Shown: positions 46,373 to 56,311 of the stretch, in pieces
How the letters are laid out: each line of letters opens with the position of its first letter
Numbering within the stretch: position 1 is the stretch's first letter
Assembly: GCF_003853415.1 (NCBI RefSeq)
Contig: NZ_QTPP01000003.1
Location: 1 to 64,000 of the forward strand
Direction of reading: 5' to 3'
From: Burkholderia sp. Bp9142
GTDB lineage: Bacteria > Pseudomonadota > Gammaproteobacteria > Burkholderiales > Burkholderiaceae
DNA length: 64,000 nt
The notes under the pieces: generated by a model
The model's input: the letters and a program-made list of their open reading frames with translations, nothing else
Told to the model about the DNA's origin: nothing
The model's database searches: none
Position numbers and translations under genes: made by a program

Positions 46373-47041
46373 TTACCTCGCGTTGCGGCTCGCGGCGGGC
46401 GCAGCAGTCGACGAATCGCTGACCGGCACCATGTGCGCCTTCCCGTCGCTCGCGGCGTTCGCGCCGTCTTCGGGTTCGAGCACGAAGCGGAACGTGTCGA
46501 CCCGCTGCATCACCTTCGCCGCATACGCATTCGATCCGCCGTAGCTCTTCAGCCCGGCCTGCACGTTGCCGCCGGCTGCCCGCACGTAGCCCGACAGGAT
46601 CTTGGAGCCGACGTCGACGTTCGCATTCGGCTCGGTCAGATCCTTCACGTCGCGCAGCATGCCGCGGTGCGCGGCCGGCACGACCTGCATCAGCCCGGTC
46701 GCGCCACGCTGGCCGCGCGCCTTTTCCTGGAAGCGCGATTCGATCGAGATAATCGCGTAAACGAGTGCCGGAGGCAGTGAATATTTCGTCGCAGTGACGC
46801 TCACGATATCGGCGAGCTTCGCGGCGCGCTCCTTCGCGACACCGAATTTCTTCGTCAGGTACGAGGTGATGCGACGGTTTGCTTCGTTTGGCTGATCGTT
46901 CGCGAGCGGCGCGGAGGCTCCGGTCGGCGCGGATGCGGCGGCTTCGGGCGCGGAGGCAGGCAGCGCGGGTGCCTGCTGCGCCGTGGCCGGTTGCGCAATG
47001 CCGAGCGAAAGCACGATCAGCCAGAGAAACCGTCGTCGCAT
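46373..47041 (-). CDS. Lytic transglycosylase (SLT domain)
   Basis: 222 residues from ATG 47041. Signal peptide (FLWLIVLSLGIAQPATAQ), an Ala/Pro/Ser-rich linker, then an SLT domain: IISIESRFQEKARGQRGATGLMQVVP with catalytic Glu101, and GSKILSGYVRAAGG / AGLKSYGGSNAYAAKV. Cleaves peptidoglycan glycan strands in the periplasm. Short for a housekeeping enzyme and similar to those helping secretion-system assembly, but no such locus is next to it. Confidence 0.86.
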   Translation of the reverse strand: MRRRFLWLIVLSLGIAQPATAQQAPALPASAPEAAASAPTGASAPLANDQPNEANRRITSYLTKKFGVAKERAAKLADIVSVTATKYSLPPALVYAIISIESRFQEKARGQRGATGLMQVVPAAHRGMLRDVKDLTEPNANVDVGSKILSGYVRAAGGNVQAGLKSYGGSNAYAAKVMQRVDTFRFVLEPEDGANAASDGKAHMVPVSDSSTAAPAASRNAR

Positions 47042-47255
47042 GGTGGAGGGCGGGAAAATGGGAGGCGCATAGTATATCGGCCAATTGTCCGGTGCGTTCG
47101 AGCGCAGGCTCGAATGAAAGCGCGATGTAGGCTTGTATCGATGTGCGCCGTGTGCAGGCGGGATCGTTGTACGAACACGCATCGGAGTCCGGATCAAGCG
47201 TGGTCCGATTTTTTCGTGCGCCCTTTTTGCGGGCGGAGCCGCGACTGCCGGTGTG

Positions 47256-48023
47256 CTAGGCCCGCCGTGCGCTCGCCACCCGCCCAAGCGCGCCGATCGC
47301 ATCGCTGACCAGCACGGCGAGCAGCCCGACGATCACGCCGCCCTGCAGCACGAACGCGGTGTTCGACGTCTGCAGGCCCGCGATGATCACGTCGCCGAGC
47401 CCGCGCGCGGCGACCGTCGACCCGATCGTCGCGGTGCCGAGATTGATCACGACCGCGAGCCGGATGCCGTTCACGATCACCGGGAACGCGAGCGGCAGCT
47501 CGACCGACACCAGTTGCTGCCAGCCGCTCATCCCCATCCCGCGGGCGGCTTCGACGACGTCGCGCGGCACGTCCTCGAGCCCCGCGATCGTGCTCTCGAA
47601 AATCGGCAGGAGCCCGTACAGCACGAGCGCGATCAGCACGGGTTTCAACCCGAAGCCGACGGCCGGCACCGCGAGCGCGAGCACCGCGACCGGCGGAAAG
47701 GTCTGGCCGATGTCGACGACGCTGCGCGCAACGGGCAGGAAATCCGCGCCGGACGGCCGCGTGACGGCGATGCCGGCCGCAACCGCGACCAGCGTGCCGA
47801 TCAGGCTCGACAGCGCGACGGTGCCGAGATGCGCGAGCGTGAGGTCGAGCAGGCTCGCGCGATCGTAGATGACCGGCGCGCCGTTGTCCGCGAACGGCGC
47901 GAACACGCCCTGCAGCCACGCAGGCCGCAGCAGCAGCACGAGCAGCAGCACGAACGCGGCCGCACGTGTGACATACACGGGCAGCCGCCGCGGCCGGGGC
48001 GAACGCGCGTGCCGCGTCGTCAT
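47256..48023 (-). CDS. yehW: Betaine-type ABC transporter permease
   Basis: 255 residues, six helices. EAARGMGMSGWQQLVSVELPLAFPVIVNGIR is the ATPase-contact loop. Its start overlaps the ATPase stop by 4 nt. Gene order binding protein, permease, ATPase, permease matches yehZYXW. Confidence 0.85.
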   Translation of the reverse strand: MTTRHARSPRPRRLPVYVTRAAAFVLLLVLLLRPAWLQGVFAPFADNGAPVIYDRASLLDLTLAHLGTVALSSLIGTLVAVAAGIAVTRPSGADFLPVARSVVDIGQTFPPVAVLALAVPAVGFGLKPVLIALVLYGLLPIFESTIAGLEDVPRDVVEAARGMGMSGWQQLVSVELPLAFPVIVNGIRLAVVINLGTATIGSTVAARGLGDVIIAGLQTSNTAFVLQGGVIVGLLAVLVSDAIGALGRVASARRA

Positions 48024-48958
48024 GCGGGCTGCCTCGCGTGCGCGCGGATTGCGTCGAGCGTGATGCGGCGCGCGTCGCGCCCGTTGCCGTCGCCGACCGG
48101 CAAGGCGTCGACGCCGCGCCACAGCAGTTCGGATACCGCATCGCGCAGCGTGCGCGTCGCGGCGATCGGTTCGCCGTCGGCGTGACCGGGTTCGGCCACC
48201 GCATCGATCGGCGTCAGCGCCAGCAGGCGCAGCGGCCGGTCGACGCCCGCGACGAGCTGCTCGACCACGCCCGCCGCCGGTTTGCCGAGAATCTCGGCCG
48301 GCGACGCGACCTGCAGCAGCCGGCCGCCGTCCATCACCGCGATCGTATCGCCGAGTTTCAGCGCTTCCTCGATATCGTGCGTGACGATCACGACCGTGAT
48401 GCCGAGGCGGCGCTGCAGCGCGTACAGATCGTCCTGCGCCTTGTTGCGGATGATCGGATCGAGCGCGCCGAACGGCTCGTCCATCAGCAGCATCGCGGGC
48501 TCGGCCGCGAGCGCGCGCGCGACGCCGACGCGTTGCTGCTGGCCGCCCGACAGTTCGTGCGGCAGCTTGTCCGCGAACTCGGACGGCGTGAGGTGAAACA
48601 GTTCGAGCAGTTCGCGCACGCGCGCGTCGATGCGCGCGGCCGGCCAGCCGAGCAGGCGCGGCACGGTCGCGATATTGCGCGCGACGCTCCAGTGCGGGAA
48701 CAGGCCGTGCCCCTGGATCACGTAGCCGATGCGCCGCCGCAGCTGCTCGGGCGGCACGCTCGCGGTGTCGACGCCGTCGATGCGGATCGTGCCGCTGGTT
48801 GGCGCGATCAGCCGGTTGATCATCCGCAGCAGCGTCGACTTGCCGCTGCCGGACGCGCCGACGAGCGCGGTGATCGTGCCTTGCTTCATCGTCAGCGACA
48901 CGTCGTCGACGGCGGCGACGTCGCCGAAGCGTTTGCCGATGTGTTCGATCTCGATCAT
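48020..48958 (-). CDS. yehX: Betaine-type ABC transporter ATP-binding protein
   Basis: 312 residues. Walker A GASGSGKST about 34-42, LSGGQQQR about 137-144, Walker B LLMDEP. A C-terminal CBS-like tail (from about 225) follows. Overlaps both neighbouring permeases by 4 nt, a tightly coupled operon. Confidence 0.88.
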   Translation of the reverse strand: MIEIEHIGKRFGDVAAVDDVSLTMKQGTITALVGASGSGKSTLLRMINRLIAPTSGTIRIDGVDTASVPPEQLRRRIGYVIQGHGLFPHWSVARNIATVPRLLGWPAARIDARVRELLELFHLTPSEFADKLPHELSGGQQQRVGVARALAAEPAMLLMDEPFGALDPIIRNKAQDDLYALQRRLGITVVIVTHDIEEALKLGDTIAVMDGGRLLQVASPAEILGKPAAGVVEQLVAGVDRPLRLLALTPIDAVAEPGHADGEPIAATRTLRDAVSELLWRGVDALPVGDGNGRDARRITLDAIRAHARQPA

Positions 48959-50133
48959 GCAGTACGTCCCTTCGCGAGGGTGGTCGCGGCTTCGAACACG
49001 ACGGCGGCTGCCAGCGCGAGCGCGATCGTCGGGATCGCGCCGAGCAGCACGAGATCGGCGGCCGACTGGCCGATCCCCTGGAAGATGAAGGTGCCGAATC
49101 CGCCGCCGCCGATCAGCGCGGCGACCGCGGTCAGGCCGATGTTCTGCACGAGCACGATGCGCACGCCGCTCAGGATCACCGGCAGCGCGAGCACGAGGTC
49201 GACGCCCAGGAGCCGCTGCGCGCGCGTCATGCCCATCGCGCGTGCCGCTTCGGTCACATGCGGCGGCACCTGCTCGAGTCCGACCACCACGCTCGACGCG
49301 ATCGGCAGCAGCGAGTAGAGAAACAGCGCGAGCACGGCCGGCGCGACGCCGATCCCGCGAATGCCGAGCGCGGCCGCGAGCGGCACGTGCGCGGCGAGCA
49401 GGCCGAGCGGCGCCATCATCAGCCCGTACATCGCGATACTCGGGATCGTCTGCACGATATTGAGCACCGGCATCACGACGGTGCGCACCGGTGCCATCCG
49501 CGCGCATGCGATGCCGAGCGGCAGGCCCGCGACGAGGGCGGCCGCGACCGAACCGCCCGCGAGCGAGACGTGCCGGATTGCCTCGCGCCAGAAGTCGTCG
49601 TTGCGCACCGCGTATTCGCGCATCACGGACAGGCCGTCCCACCCGCCGCTCGCGAGCGGCACCGATATCGCTGCCATGGCGACGGCGAGCGCGACGAGGC
49701 GCCGCCACGGGCCGAACGCGAGCCGCGCGAGTGCGTCCGCGACGAGCACGGCCCACGCGAACAGCAGCAGCCAGACGCCTGCCGCGGGCGAAATCCGCGC
49801 GAGCATGTCGTCGGGCGGGACGACGTGCGCCGCGGCCGCGCCGACCGCATAGGCGAGCGTCGCGAGCCACGTGCAGCCGGCCGCGAGCCGCCAGGCGGGG
49901 CGGCTCGCCGTCATCGCCCACAGCGCGCCGACGGTCCACAGCGCGGCGAGCGCGGCACCCTGGACGGCGGGCAGCGCGGCGAACACCGACAGCCCCGTGC
50001 CGGCCGCGATGCGGTTCGGGCGCAGCACCATGAACGGCGTGCCGAATACCGCGACGATCGTCAATACACCGATCAGGATGCCGACCTTGTCGAGCGTGAT
50101 GCGCCGCGCGGACGCCACCGCGCGACCCGTCAC
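48955..50133 (-). CDS. yehY: Betaine-type ABC transporter permease with long N-terminal membrane region
   Basis: 392 residues: about four extra N-terminal helices before the standard permease domain (LAGGSVAAALVAGLPLGIACARM; TEAARAMGMTRAQRLLGVDLVLALPVIL). The extension is typical of YehY. GTG start overlaps the yehZ stop as GTGA (50130-50133). Confidence 0.88.
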   Translation of the reverse strand: MTGRAVASARRITLDKVGILIGVLTIVAVFGTPFMVLRPNRIAAGTGLSVFAALPAVQGAALAALWTVGALWAMTASRPAWRLAAGCTWLATLAYAVGAAAAHVVPPDDMLARISPAAGVWLLLFAWAVLVADALARLAFGPWRRLVALAVAMAAISVPLASGGWDGLSVMREYAVRNDDFWREAIRHVSLAGGSVAAALVAGLPLGIACARMAPVRTVVMPVLNIVQTIPSIAMYGLMMAPLGLLAAHVPLAAALGIRGIGVAPAVLALFLYSLLPIASSVVVGLEQVPPHVTEAARAMGMTRAQRLLGVDLVLALPVILSGVRIVLVQNIGLTAVAALIGGGGFGTFIFQGIGQSAADLVLLGAIPTIALALAAAVVFEAATTLAKGRTA

Positions 50134-51053
50134 TTAACGAAGCCCTTCGACTTCAGGTAGCTTTTGGCGACGCCGGCCGCCGGCTCGCCGTTGATCTGGA
50201 TGCGCGCGTTCAGCGTCTGCAGCGTCTTCAGGTCGAGGCTCGCGAACACCGGCTTCAGGTAGTCCGCGATTTGCGGATGCGCCTTCAGCACGGCTTCGCG
50301 GATCACCGGCGTCGGCGCATAGACGGGCTGCACGTGCTTGTCGTCGTCGAGCACGACGAGGCCGCTCGATGCGATGCCGCCGTCGGTGCCGTATACCATC
50401 GCCGCGTTCACGCCGTCGGTCTGGTTTGCGGCGGCCTTGATCGTCGCGGCCGTGTCGCCGCCCGACAGCACGACGAGCTGATCGGGTTTCAGCTTGAAGC
50501 CGTATGCCTTCTCGAACGACGGCAGCGCGGATGCGCTGTTCACGAATTCGGCGGACGCCGCGAGCTTCAGCTTGCCGCCGCCCGTGATCCACTTGCCGAA
50601 ATCGGAGAAGGTCTTCAGGTGCTGCGATTGCGCGATGGGCGCGAGCACGGCGACGCCCCATGTGTTGTTCGCGGGCGCCGGTGCGAGCCAGACGAGATGG
50701 TTCGCCGCGTAGTCGAGCTTCTTCGCGGTGTCGTAGCCCTGGCCTGCGTTCTTCCACAAGGGATCGTCGGCCTTGTTGAAGAAGAACGCCGCGTTGCCCG
50801 TGTACTCGGGGTAGATGTCGATCTCGCCGCTCGTGAGCGCCTTGCGCACGATCGGCGTCGTGCCGAGCGCGATCTTTTCGGTGACGGGGATGCCGTGGGC
50901 CTTCAGCACCTGTGCGATGACGTTGCCGAGCAGGTTGCCTTCGGTGTCGATCTTCGACGACACCACGACGGGCGTGTCGGCGTGCGCGCCGGGTGCGACG
51001 ACAGCGGCGGCGAACGCGAGGCCCAGGATCCGGGCGGGCAGGGCGAGCTTCAT
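50130..51053 (-). CDS. yehZ: Betaine-type periplasmic binding protein
   Basis: 307 residues from ATG 51053 (GGAG about 9 nt upstream; another ATG at 51062 is closer to it). Signal peptide (LALPARILGLAFAAAVVAPGAHA); SSKIDTEGNLLGNVIAQVLKAHG and LTSGEIDIYPEYTGNAAFFF are OpuBC/OsmF signatures. In enterobacteria such systems have low affinity for betaine and respond to stress. First gene of the operon. Confidence 0.9.
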   Translation of the reverse strand: MKLALPARILGLAFAAAVVAPGAHADTPVVVSSKIDTEGNLLGNVIAQVLKAHGIPVTEKIALGTTPIVRKALTSGEIDIYPEYTGNAAFFFNKADDPLWKNAGQGYDTAKKLDYAANHLVWLAPAPANNTWGVAVLAPIAQSQHLKTFSDFGKWITGGGKLKLAASAEFVNSASALPSFEKAYGFKLKPDQLVVLSGGDTAATIKAAANQTDGVNAAMVYGTDGGIASSGLVVLDDDKHVQPVYAPTPVIREAVLKAHPQIADYLKPVFASLDLKTLQTLNARIQINGEPAAGVAKSYLKSKGFVK

Positions 51054-51220
51054 CAGGGCCATTCTCCAGAACGGGGGGCGTACGCCGAAAGTTACTTGAC
51101 TGAGCCGGCTTTGGCAAACCGCGTGCGGCAGCACGTCCACAGCACGCGTGGGGGTAACGCGCGCGCGTCACGCGCCGTTGTTACACTGGAACGCATTCCC
51201 GTCTGCGGACACTTGCCCAC

Positions 51221-52150
51221 ATGAAGCCCGAGCTGCTGGTCCTTATCGCGCTGCGCGGTGACGCGCACCGCCAGATCACCGCGTCGTACGACGTCCACCA
51301 TGCACCGACTGCCGAGGAGCGTGAGCGCACGATTGCCGAACGCGGCGGCACGATTCGCGCGGTATTGACCAACGGCAGCACGGGCCTGACTGCCGCTGAA
51401 ATCGATCGCCTGGCGCAGCTCACGTTCGTCAGCGCGCTCGGTGCCGGCTACGAGCACATCGACGTCGCGCATGCGAAGGCGCGCGGCATCACCGTGGTGA
51501 CGGGCGCGGGCACCAACGACGATTGCGTCGCCGATCACGCATTCGCGCTGCTGCTCGCCGCGGTGCGCAACGTCGTGCAGCTCGATGCGAAAACCCGCGC
51601 GGGCGTCTGGCGTGAGGGGCTGCCGATGCCGCCGAACGTATCGGGCAAGCGGCTCGGCATCGTCGGGCTCGGCAAGATCGGCGAGAAGTGCGCGCGCCGC
51701 GCGGCCGGCTTCGACATCGAGATTGGTTATCACAACCGTTCCGCGAAGGATGTTCCGTATCGCTATTTCGAGCGCGTCGAGGCGCTCGCGCACTGGGCCG
51801 ATTTCCTGATCGTCGCGACGCCGGGCGGCGCGGGCACGCGCCACCTGATCGATCGCGCGGTGCTCGATGCGCTTGGTCCCGCAGGGTTTCTCGTCAACGT
51901 GTCGCGCGGCAGTGTTGTCGATACCGCTGCTCTGGCGGATGCGCTGCGCGAACGGCGCATCGCGGGCGCGGGGCTCGACGTGTACGAAGGCGAGCCGGAG
52001 CCGCCGCGCGCGCTGACGGCGCTCGACAATATCGTGCTGACACCGCACATGGGCGGCTGGTCGCCGGAGGCGCTCGATCGCTCGGTGCAGCAGTTTCTCG
52101 ACAATGCGGCGCGGCATTTCGCGGGGGAGCCGGTGCTGACGCCGGTGTGA
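51221..52150 (+). CDS. D-2-hydroxyacid dehydrogenase family protein
   Basis: 309 residues. NAD-binding LGIVGLGKIGEKCARRAAGF; catalytic Arg in LVNVSRGSVVDTAALADAL region and the His/Glu pair in LTPHMGGWSPEAL. Reduces or oxidises small 2-oxo/2-hydroxy acids such as glyoxylate or hydroxypyruvate. The flanking genes do not fix the substrate. Confidence 0.9.
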   Translation: MKPELLVLIALRGDAHRQITASYDVHHAPTAEERERTIAERGGTIRAVLTNGSTGLTAAEIDRLAQLTFVSALGAGYEHIDVAHAKARGITVVTGAGTNDDCVADHAFALLLAAVRNVVQLDAKTRAGVWREGLPMPPNVSGKRLGIVGLGKIGEKCARRAAGFDIEIGYHNRSAKDVPYRYFERVEALAHWADFLIVATPGGAGTRHLIDRAVLDALGPAGFLVNVSRGSVVDTAALADALRERRIAGAGLDVYEGEPEPPRALTALDNIVLTPHMGGWSPEALDRSVQQFLDNAARHFAGEPVLTPV

Positions 52151-52362
52151 GCGACGCGGGGGCGGCACGTGCGCAAGGCATGAAAGGGCGGGCCGGGGCG
52201 AAGCAGTACCGGCACGCGTTTATCGCCACCCGCGCGCGAAGATGAGAAAAAATTGCGTCGAGACCGCGAATTCAGAGCCGAATTATCGATCAGGCTGAAA
52301 TAACATTTCACTCCATCAAGTCCGGCAACTGGCCGGATGCGTGCCGCACATGGAGACGATCG

Positions 52363-53625
52363 ATGAATCCCCCCGCCATACCGCTGCCGGCGCTCGAGCT
52401 GGATGGAGCGCTTCTGCTCGACCAACTGCGACAACTCGGTGAAATCGGTGCCGATCCCGAAGCCGGTGGCCGGACCCGGATCGCGCTGACGGACGACGAG
52501 CGGGCCGGGCGCGATCTCGTCGTCGCGTGGATGCGCGAGCTGGATCTCGACATTCAGGTCGACCGGATCGGCAACATTTTCGGGACGCTTCGCTCCGAAT
52601 CCGACGACGGCAGCGAGCGCCCACTGATGATGGGCTCGCATATCGATACCGTGACGAATGCCGGCGCGCTCGACGGCTGTTACGGCGTGCTGGCCGGCCT
52701 TGCCGTCGCACGGGCCTTTCGTCGCGCAGGGATCAAGCCGCGGCGCTCGATCGCGATCGGCGCATTCACGAACGAAGAGGGCATCCGCTATCAGCCGGAC
52801 ATGATGGGTTCGCTCGTCCATGCCGGCGGCATGTCGGTCGACGCTGCGCTGGACACGGTCGGCATCGACGGCACGCGCCTGGGCGACGAACTCGCACGGA
52901 TCGGCTATGCGGGCGAACTCGAACCCGGCGCGATCGTGCCGCACGAGTACGTCGAACTGCACATCGAGCAGGGGCCGATCCTCGAGGCCGAGCAGATCCG
53001 CATCGGCGTGGTCGAGAACCTGCAGGGCATTTCATGGCAGCAGGTCACCGTGCAGGGGAACGCGAACCATGCCGGCACGACGCCGACGCATCTGCGGCAT
53101 GACGCCGGCTGGACGGCGGCGGCGGTCGCGACCTTCCTGCGCGAACTGACGGTAGCGAGCGGCACGACCCTCGCGACGATCGGCATGCTGCGCATCGAAC
53201 CGAACGTCATCAACGTGATCCCGCGCAAGGCCGTATTCACGGTGGACCTGCGCGACCCGGACGAATCGCGCCTGCAGGAGGCGGAGAAGCGCCTTGCCGG
53301 GTTCCTCGACCAGGTGGCGGCGCAAGAGGGGGTCCGGATCACGACCGAGCGGCTCGTGCGTTTCGAGCCGGTCGTGTTCGACGCGGGCCTTGCCGACGAA
53401 ATCGAGGCGTCGGCGCGGCGGATGGGGTTTTCGCATCGCCGGATGACGTCGGGCGCCGGCCACGACGCGCAAATGATCGCGCGCATCGCGCCGGCCGCGA
53501 TGATCTTCGTGCCGAGCCGCGGCGGGATCAGCCACAACCCGCGCGAACATACCGACGACGATCAGCTCGTCGACGGCGCGAAGGTGTTGCTGGACGTCGT
53601 ACTCAGGCGTCTCGTGGCCGGTTGA
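52363..53625 (+). CDS. M20-type Zn-dependent amidohydrolase (carbamoylase/allantoate hydrolase family)
   Basis: 420 residues. Metal-site motifs are intact: GSHIDTVTNAGALDGCYGVLAG, TNEEGIRYQPDMMGS and TSGAGHDAQMIARI; ELHIEQGPILEAEQ and GNANHAGTTPTHLRHDA are typical of N-carbamoyl-L-amino acid hydrolases and allantoate amidohydrolases. The substrate is not decided by neighbours: no hydantoinase gene adjoins. Confidence 0.9.
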   Translation: MNPPAIPLPALELDGALLLDQLRQLGEIGADPEAGGRTRIALTDDERAGRDLVVAWMRELDLDIQVDRIGNIFGTLRSESDDGSERPLMMGSHIDTVTNAGALDGCYGVLAGLAVARAFRRAGIKPRRSIAIGAFTNEEGIRYQPDMMGSLVHAGGMSVDAALDTVGIDGTRLGDELARIGYAGELEPGAIVPHEYVELHIEQGPILEAEQIRIGVVENLQGISWQQVTVQGNANHAGTTPTHLRHDAGWTAAAVATFLRELTVASGTTLATIGMLRIEPNVINVIPRKAVFTVDLRDPDESRLQEAEKRLAGFLDQVAAQEGVRITTERLVRFEPVVFDAGLADEIEASARRMGFSHRRMTSGAGHDAQMIARIAPAAMIFVPSRGGISHNPREHTDDDQLVDGAKVLLDVVLRRLVAG

Positions 53626-53646
53626 GCAGGGTTGGCGATGAAGAAA

Positions 53647-53683
53647 GGCGCCGCGCGCCGGTGAAGCATCGTCGCGCGGCGCC
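53647..53683 (-). terminator. Hairpin between convergent hydrolase genes
   Basis: Perfect 11-bp stem GGCGCCGCGCG (53647-53657) / CGCGCGGCGCC (53673-53683). Read on the minus strand it is followed by TTTCTTC, so it probably ends the CocE gene; it lies 90 nt after that stop. Confidence 0.6.
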
Positions 53684-53772
53684 TGCGGTACGTGGCGTTC
53701 GGCACTGGGTGCGTGCGATCGTTCGCGATCGCACGCGCATGGCCGTCACGCGTGCCGGCTGACCTCGCCCGC

Positions 53773-55722
53773 TCAGGACGACACCAGCGGCACCGTCACC
53801 GACGTGCCTGCCGGATCGAGTGCGAGACCCGTGCCCGGTGTCGGCCGCAGCGTCGCCTCGTTGTCGCTCGACAGCACCACGAGGCCGAGCTTGTGGCCCG
53901 CTTCGAGCTTGTAGTCGCGCGGCATGAACGTCAGCTTCAGGTCATACGGCATCCCCGGCAGCACGGGCTCCGAGATCCAGTCCGACACGCGATTGCGCGG
54001 ATCGGTCCATGCCCGCGTGACGATCGTCGCCGTGCCGTCCGGCGCGCGATCGACCAGCAGCGCCGTCACGTTCGCGACGCCGTTGAAGGTCAGCCGCACG
54101 CGCGCGGTCGCGGTGCCGGACAGGCGCGTCGCGGCCGTGAACGGGGCCGTCTCGAAGCGGCTGCGATGCTCGCCGGTCGCGGCGTTCGCCAGCGTGAGCG
54201 CGGGAATCGACGCATCGTCGGTGAAGCGTGCGAGCGGGCCGCCGTTCGGCATCCGCAACAGCGTGCCGGTGCCGGTGCCGTCGCCGCCCGCGAAATACGC
54301 GACCGGCGTGGCGCTGCGCGCGGCCCAGTCAGCTTCCTTCAGCAGCGTGCCGTCGGCCTGCGCGACCACCGCGCGCGGATCGCGCTCGACGCCGTTGTCG
54401 ACGCCGATCAGGTAGCGCGTGAACCAGCGGTTCACCTCCACCGTCCACGCGTCGGCCATCGCCGGCACGCGGGTCGGGTCGGTGTGCTTCAGGCGGTGCA
54501 GCCACAGCTGCGTCGGCACGCCCTGGCGCCGCATCGCGAGATACCACGACGTCGACTGGTCCACGCGCACGTTGTCGTCGGTCAGCCCCTGCGCGACGAG
54601 TGCCGGCGCGACGGCGTGCGCGGTCGGGATGTCGCGCGCGGCCCAGAATGGCGAATAGTCGCCGGTCTTGCGGTCTTCCTGCTGCAGCGCCTCGTCGATC
54701 AGGTGCGTGCAGCGCTCCGGATGCGCATTCGTCAGCAGCGCCTTGATATAGACATCGACGTCCTCGCCCTGATAGCCCTCCGGCGCGCGCACGAGCCCGC
54801 CCGAGCGGTAGTAGCCGTACATGTTCGACAGGCCGGCGATCGGCACGATCGCGTCGAGCCCGCGCGTGCGCAGGCTCGCGACCATCTTCGGCAGCGTGCC
54901 GTCGTACGACACGCCGTACATGCCGACGTGGCCCGTCGACCAGTTCGCGACGACCGCCTTGCCGTTCGCATCCTTCGCGCTCGCATCGCGGCCGAGCCAG
55001 CGGATCACCGACGCCATCGCGACGGATTCGTCGCGTGTGAGGATCGTCGGGCAGCCGTCGGAACCGGCGGTGCCGAGCGAATCCGCATAGACGATCGTGA
55101 AGCCGCGCGGCACGAAGTAGCCTTCGATCCATGAACGGCCGGCCGCGGCTGCTTCGAGCTGCTGCAGCATTTGTACTTGCGGTATCGCGGCCATGATGCG
55201 GGCGGAGGCGGCGCCGGCGGCCGCCGCGGGATGCGGCGTGCCGTCGAGTTCGACGTCGACGTCGTGGTTGGGGCTGTCGGCGAGCCCTGCATAGTACGGG
55301 CTCGCGAGCACGATGACCGGCGTGCGGGCGCCGTTCGCGGTTTCGGACGGCCGCACGATGCGCACGTGAATGCGGTCGCGCGTGCCGTCGCCGTCGGAAT
55401 CGACCGGCGTGTCGACCCACGCGTTTTCCTCGATCGTGCCGCCCGACAGCGACGGCTGTACCTGGCCGTTGCTGATCACCGGTTTGTAGCGTCCGCCGCT
55501 GGCGGGATTCGCGTACGGAACGCCCGACGGCGACATGCGCGATGCGAGCCCTTGCGCGCCGGCCGCCGATGCGGCGCCGTCGTCCTGCTGACCTTGACCT
55601 TGCGCGAGTGCGGACACGCCCGCCACGCTGCCGCCGTCGTCACCGCCGCACGCGGCGAGTGTTGCCGCTGCAACGAGCGCGGGCAGCCATGCGCGACGCG
55701 ATCCTCTGACATGAAATTGCAT
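53773..55722 (-). CDS. CocE/NonD-type (X-Pro dipeptidyl-peptidase-like) lipoprotein hydrolase
   Basis: 649 residues. The N-terminus has a hydrophobic signal and lipobox LAAC with Cys25, so it is a predicted lipoprotein. The catalytic region has a Ser in GMYGVSYDGTLPKMVAS. A C-terminal galactose-binding-like beta domain (LPGMPYDLKLTFMPRDYKLEAGHKLGLVVLSSD) follows, as in PepX/CocE enzymes. Could hydrolyse peptides or esters at the cell surface. Confidence 0.87.
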   Translation of the reverse strand: MQFHVRGSRRAWLPALVAAATLAACGGDDGGSVAGVSALAQGQGQQDDGAASAAGAQGLASRMSPSGVPYANPASGGRYKPVISNGQVQPSLSGGTIEENAWVDTPVDSDGDGTRDRIHVRIVRPSETANGARTPVIVLASPYYAGLADSPNHDVDVELDGTPHPAAAAGAASARIMAAIPQVQMLQQLEAAAAGRSWIEGYFVPRGFTIVYADSLGTAGSDGCPTILTRDESVAMASVIRWLGRDASAKDANGKAVVANWSTGHVGMYGVSYDGTLPKMVASLRTRGLDAIVPIAGLSNMYGYYRSGGLVRAPEGYQGEDVDVYIKALLTNAHPERCTHLIDEALQQEDRKTGDYSPFWAARDIPTAHAVAPALVAQGLTDDNVRVDQSTSWYLAMRRQGVPTQLWLHRLKHTDPTRVPAMADAWTVEVNRWFTRYLIGVDNGVERDPRAVVAQADGTLLKEADWAARSATPVAYFAGGDGTGTGTLLRMPNGGPLARFTDDASIPALTLANAATGEHRSRFETAPFTAATRLSGTATARVRLTFNGVANVTALLVDRAPDGTATIVTRAWTDPRNRVSDWISEPVLPGMPYDLKLTFMPRDYKLEAGHKLGLVVLSSDNEATLRPTPGTGLALDPAGTSVTVPLVSS

Positions 55723-56311
55723 TGCCGACCTCGTTCTTTTGATTGTGTGTAGACGACCGGTCCGCGATACGCCCCCTGCGGGCCGGGCCGATTACTGCAT
55801 GCGACGAAGAGGAAACTGCACCATCGGGAAGACGGCGGCGCCGCGAGTCATGCAGGACTGCGAATCAAGTGAACGCATGCCGCGCGTCCTTCCAGATGAA
55901 GCGGAACGACACCACTCGATGAGACGGGGATGTTGCGAGTTGCGGTGCTGCGCTGCGGAAACACGTGACGCGATGCGCGTGCGGCGACGGAATGAAACGG
56001 ATCGGCGGCTTCGGCCGCGCCGCGCATCGTGATGGCTTGCCGGTTCGCGTTTGCTTTCCGGAAGCTTGCGCAAAACTTATCTCAGTGAAAACGCCGTGTC
56101 AAACTTTTTTAGCTGAGGGTAAATAAAGTTTCGGCGCGTTGCCGATGCGGGGCGGGTGGTGCGATTGCGTCGCGCGCGTCCGGCGACGCGCCTGCCGTTG
56201 CTTCGTATCGCGTCGCCCGGATGCAAAACGGGCGATGACGAATCGTATTCGCCACCGCCCGCTCGCTGAGTGCCGCCAGCCTTCCTTCCATTCATGCACG
56301 CCTGCGTGCCG
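55723..56311. other. Intergenic region
   Basis: Upstream of the CocE gene and downstream of the HTH gene. Mostly GC-rich without a supportable ORF, but about 56060-56135 is AT-rich, with TTTTTTAGCTGAGGG and TAAATAAAG. No known element was recognised. Confidence 0.5.

Noticed and set aside
46373..47041. Lytic transglycosylase as part of a secretion cluster
   Set aside because: No secretion genes adjoin it; it lies between a LysR gene and an ABC importer.
48959..49939. Upstream extension of the yehX ATPase frame
   Set aside because: Overlaps yehY completely and is Arg-rich; the ATPase starts naturally at 48958.
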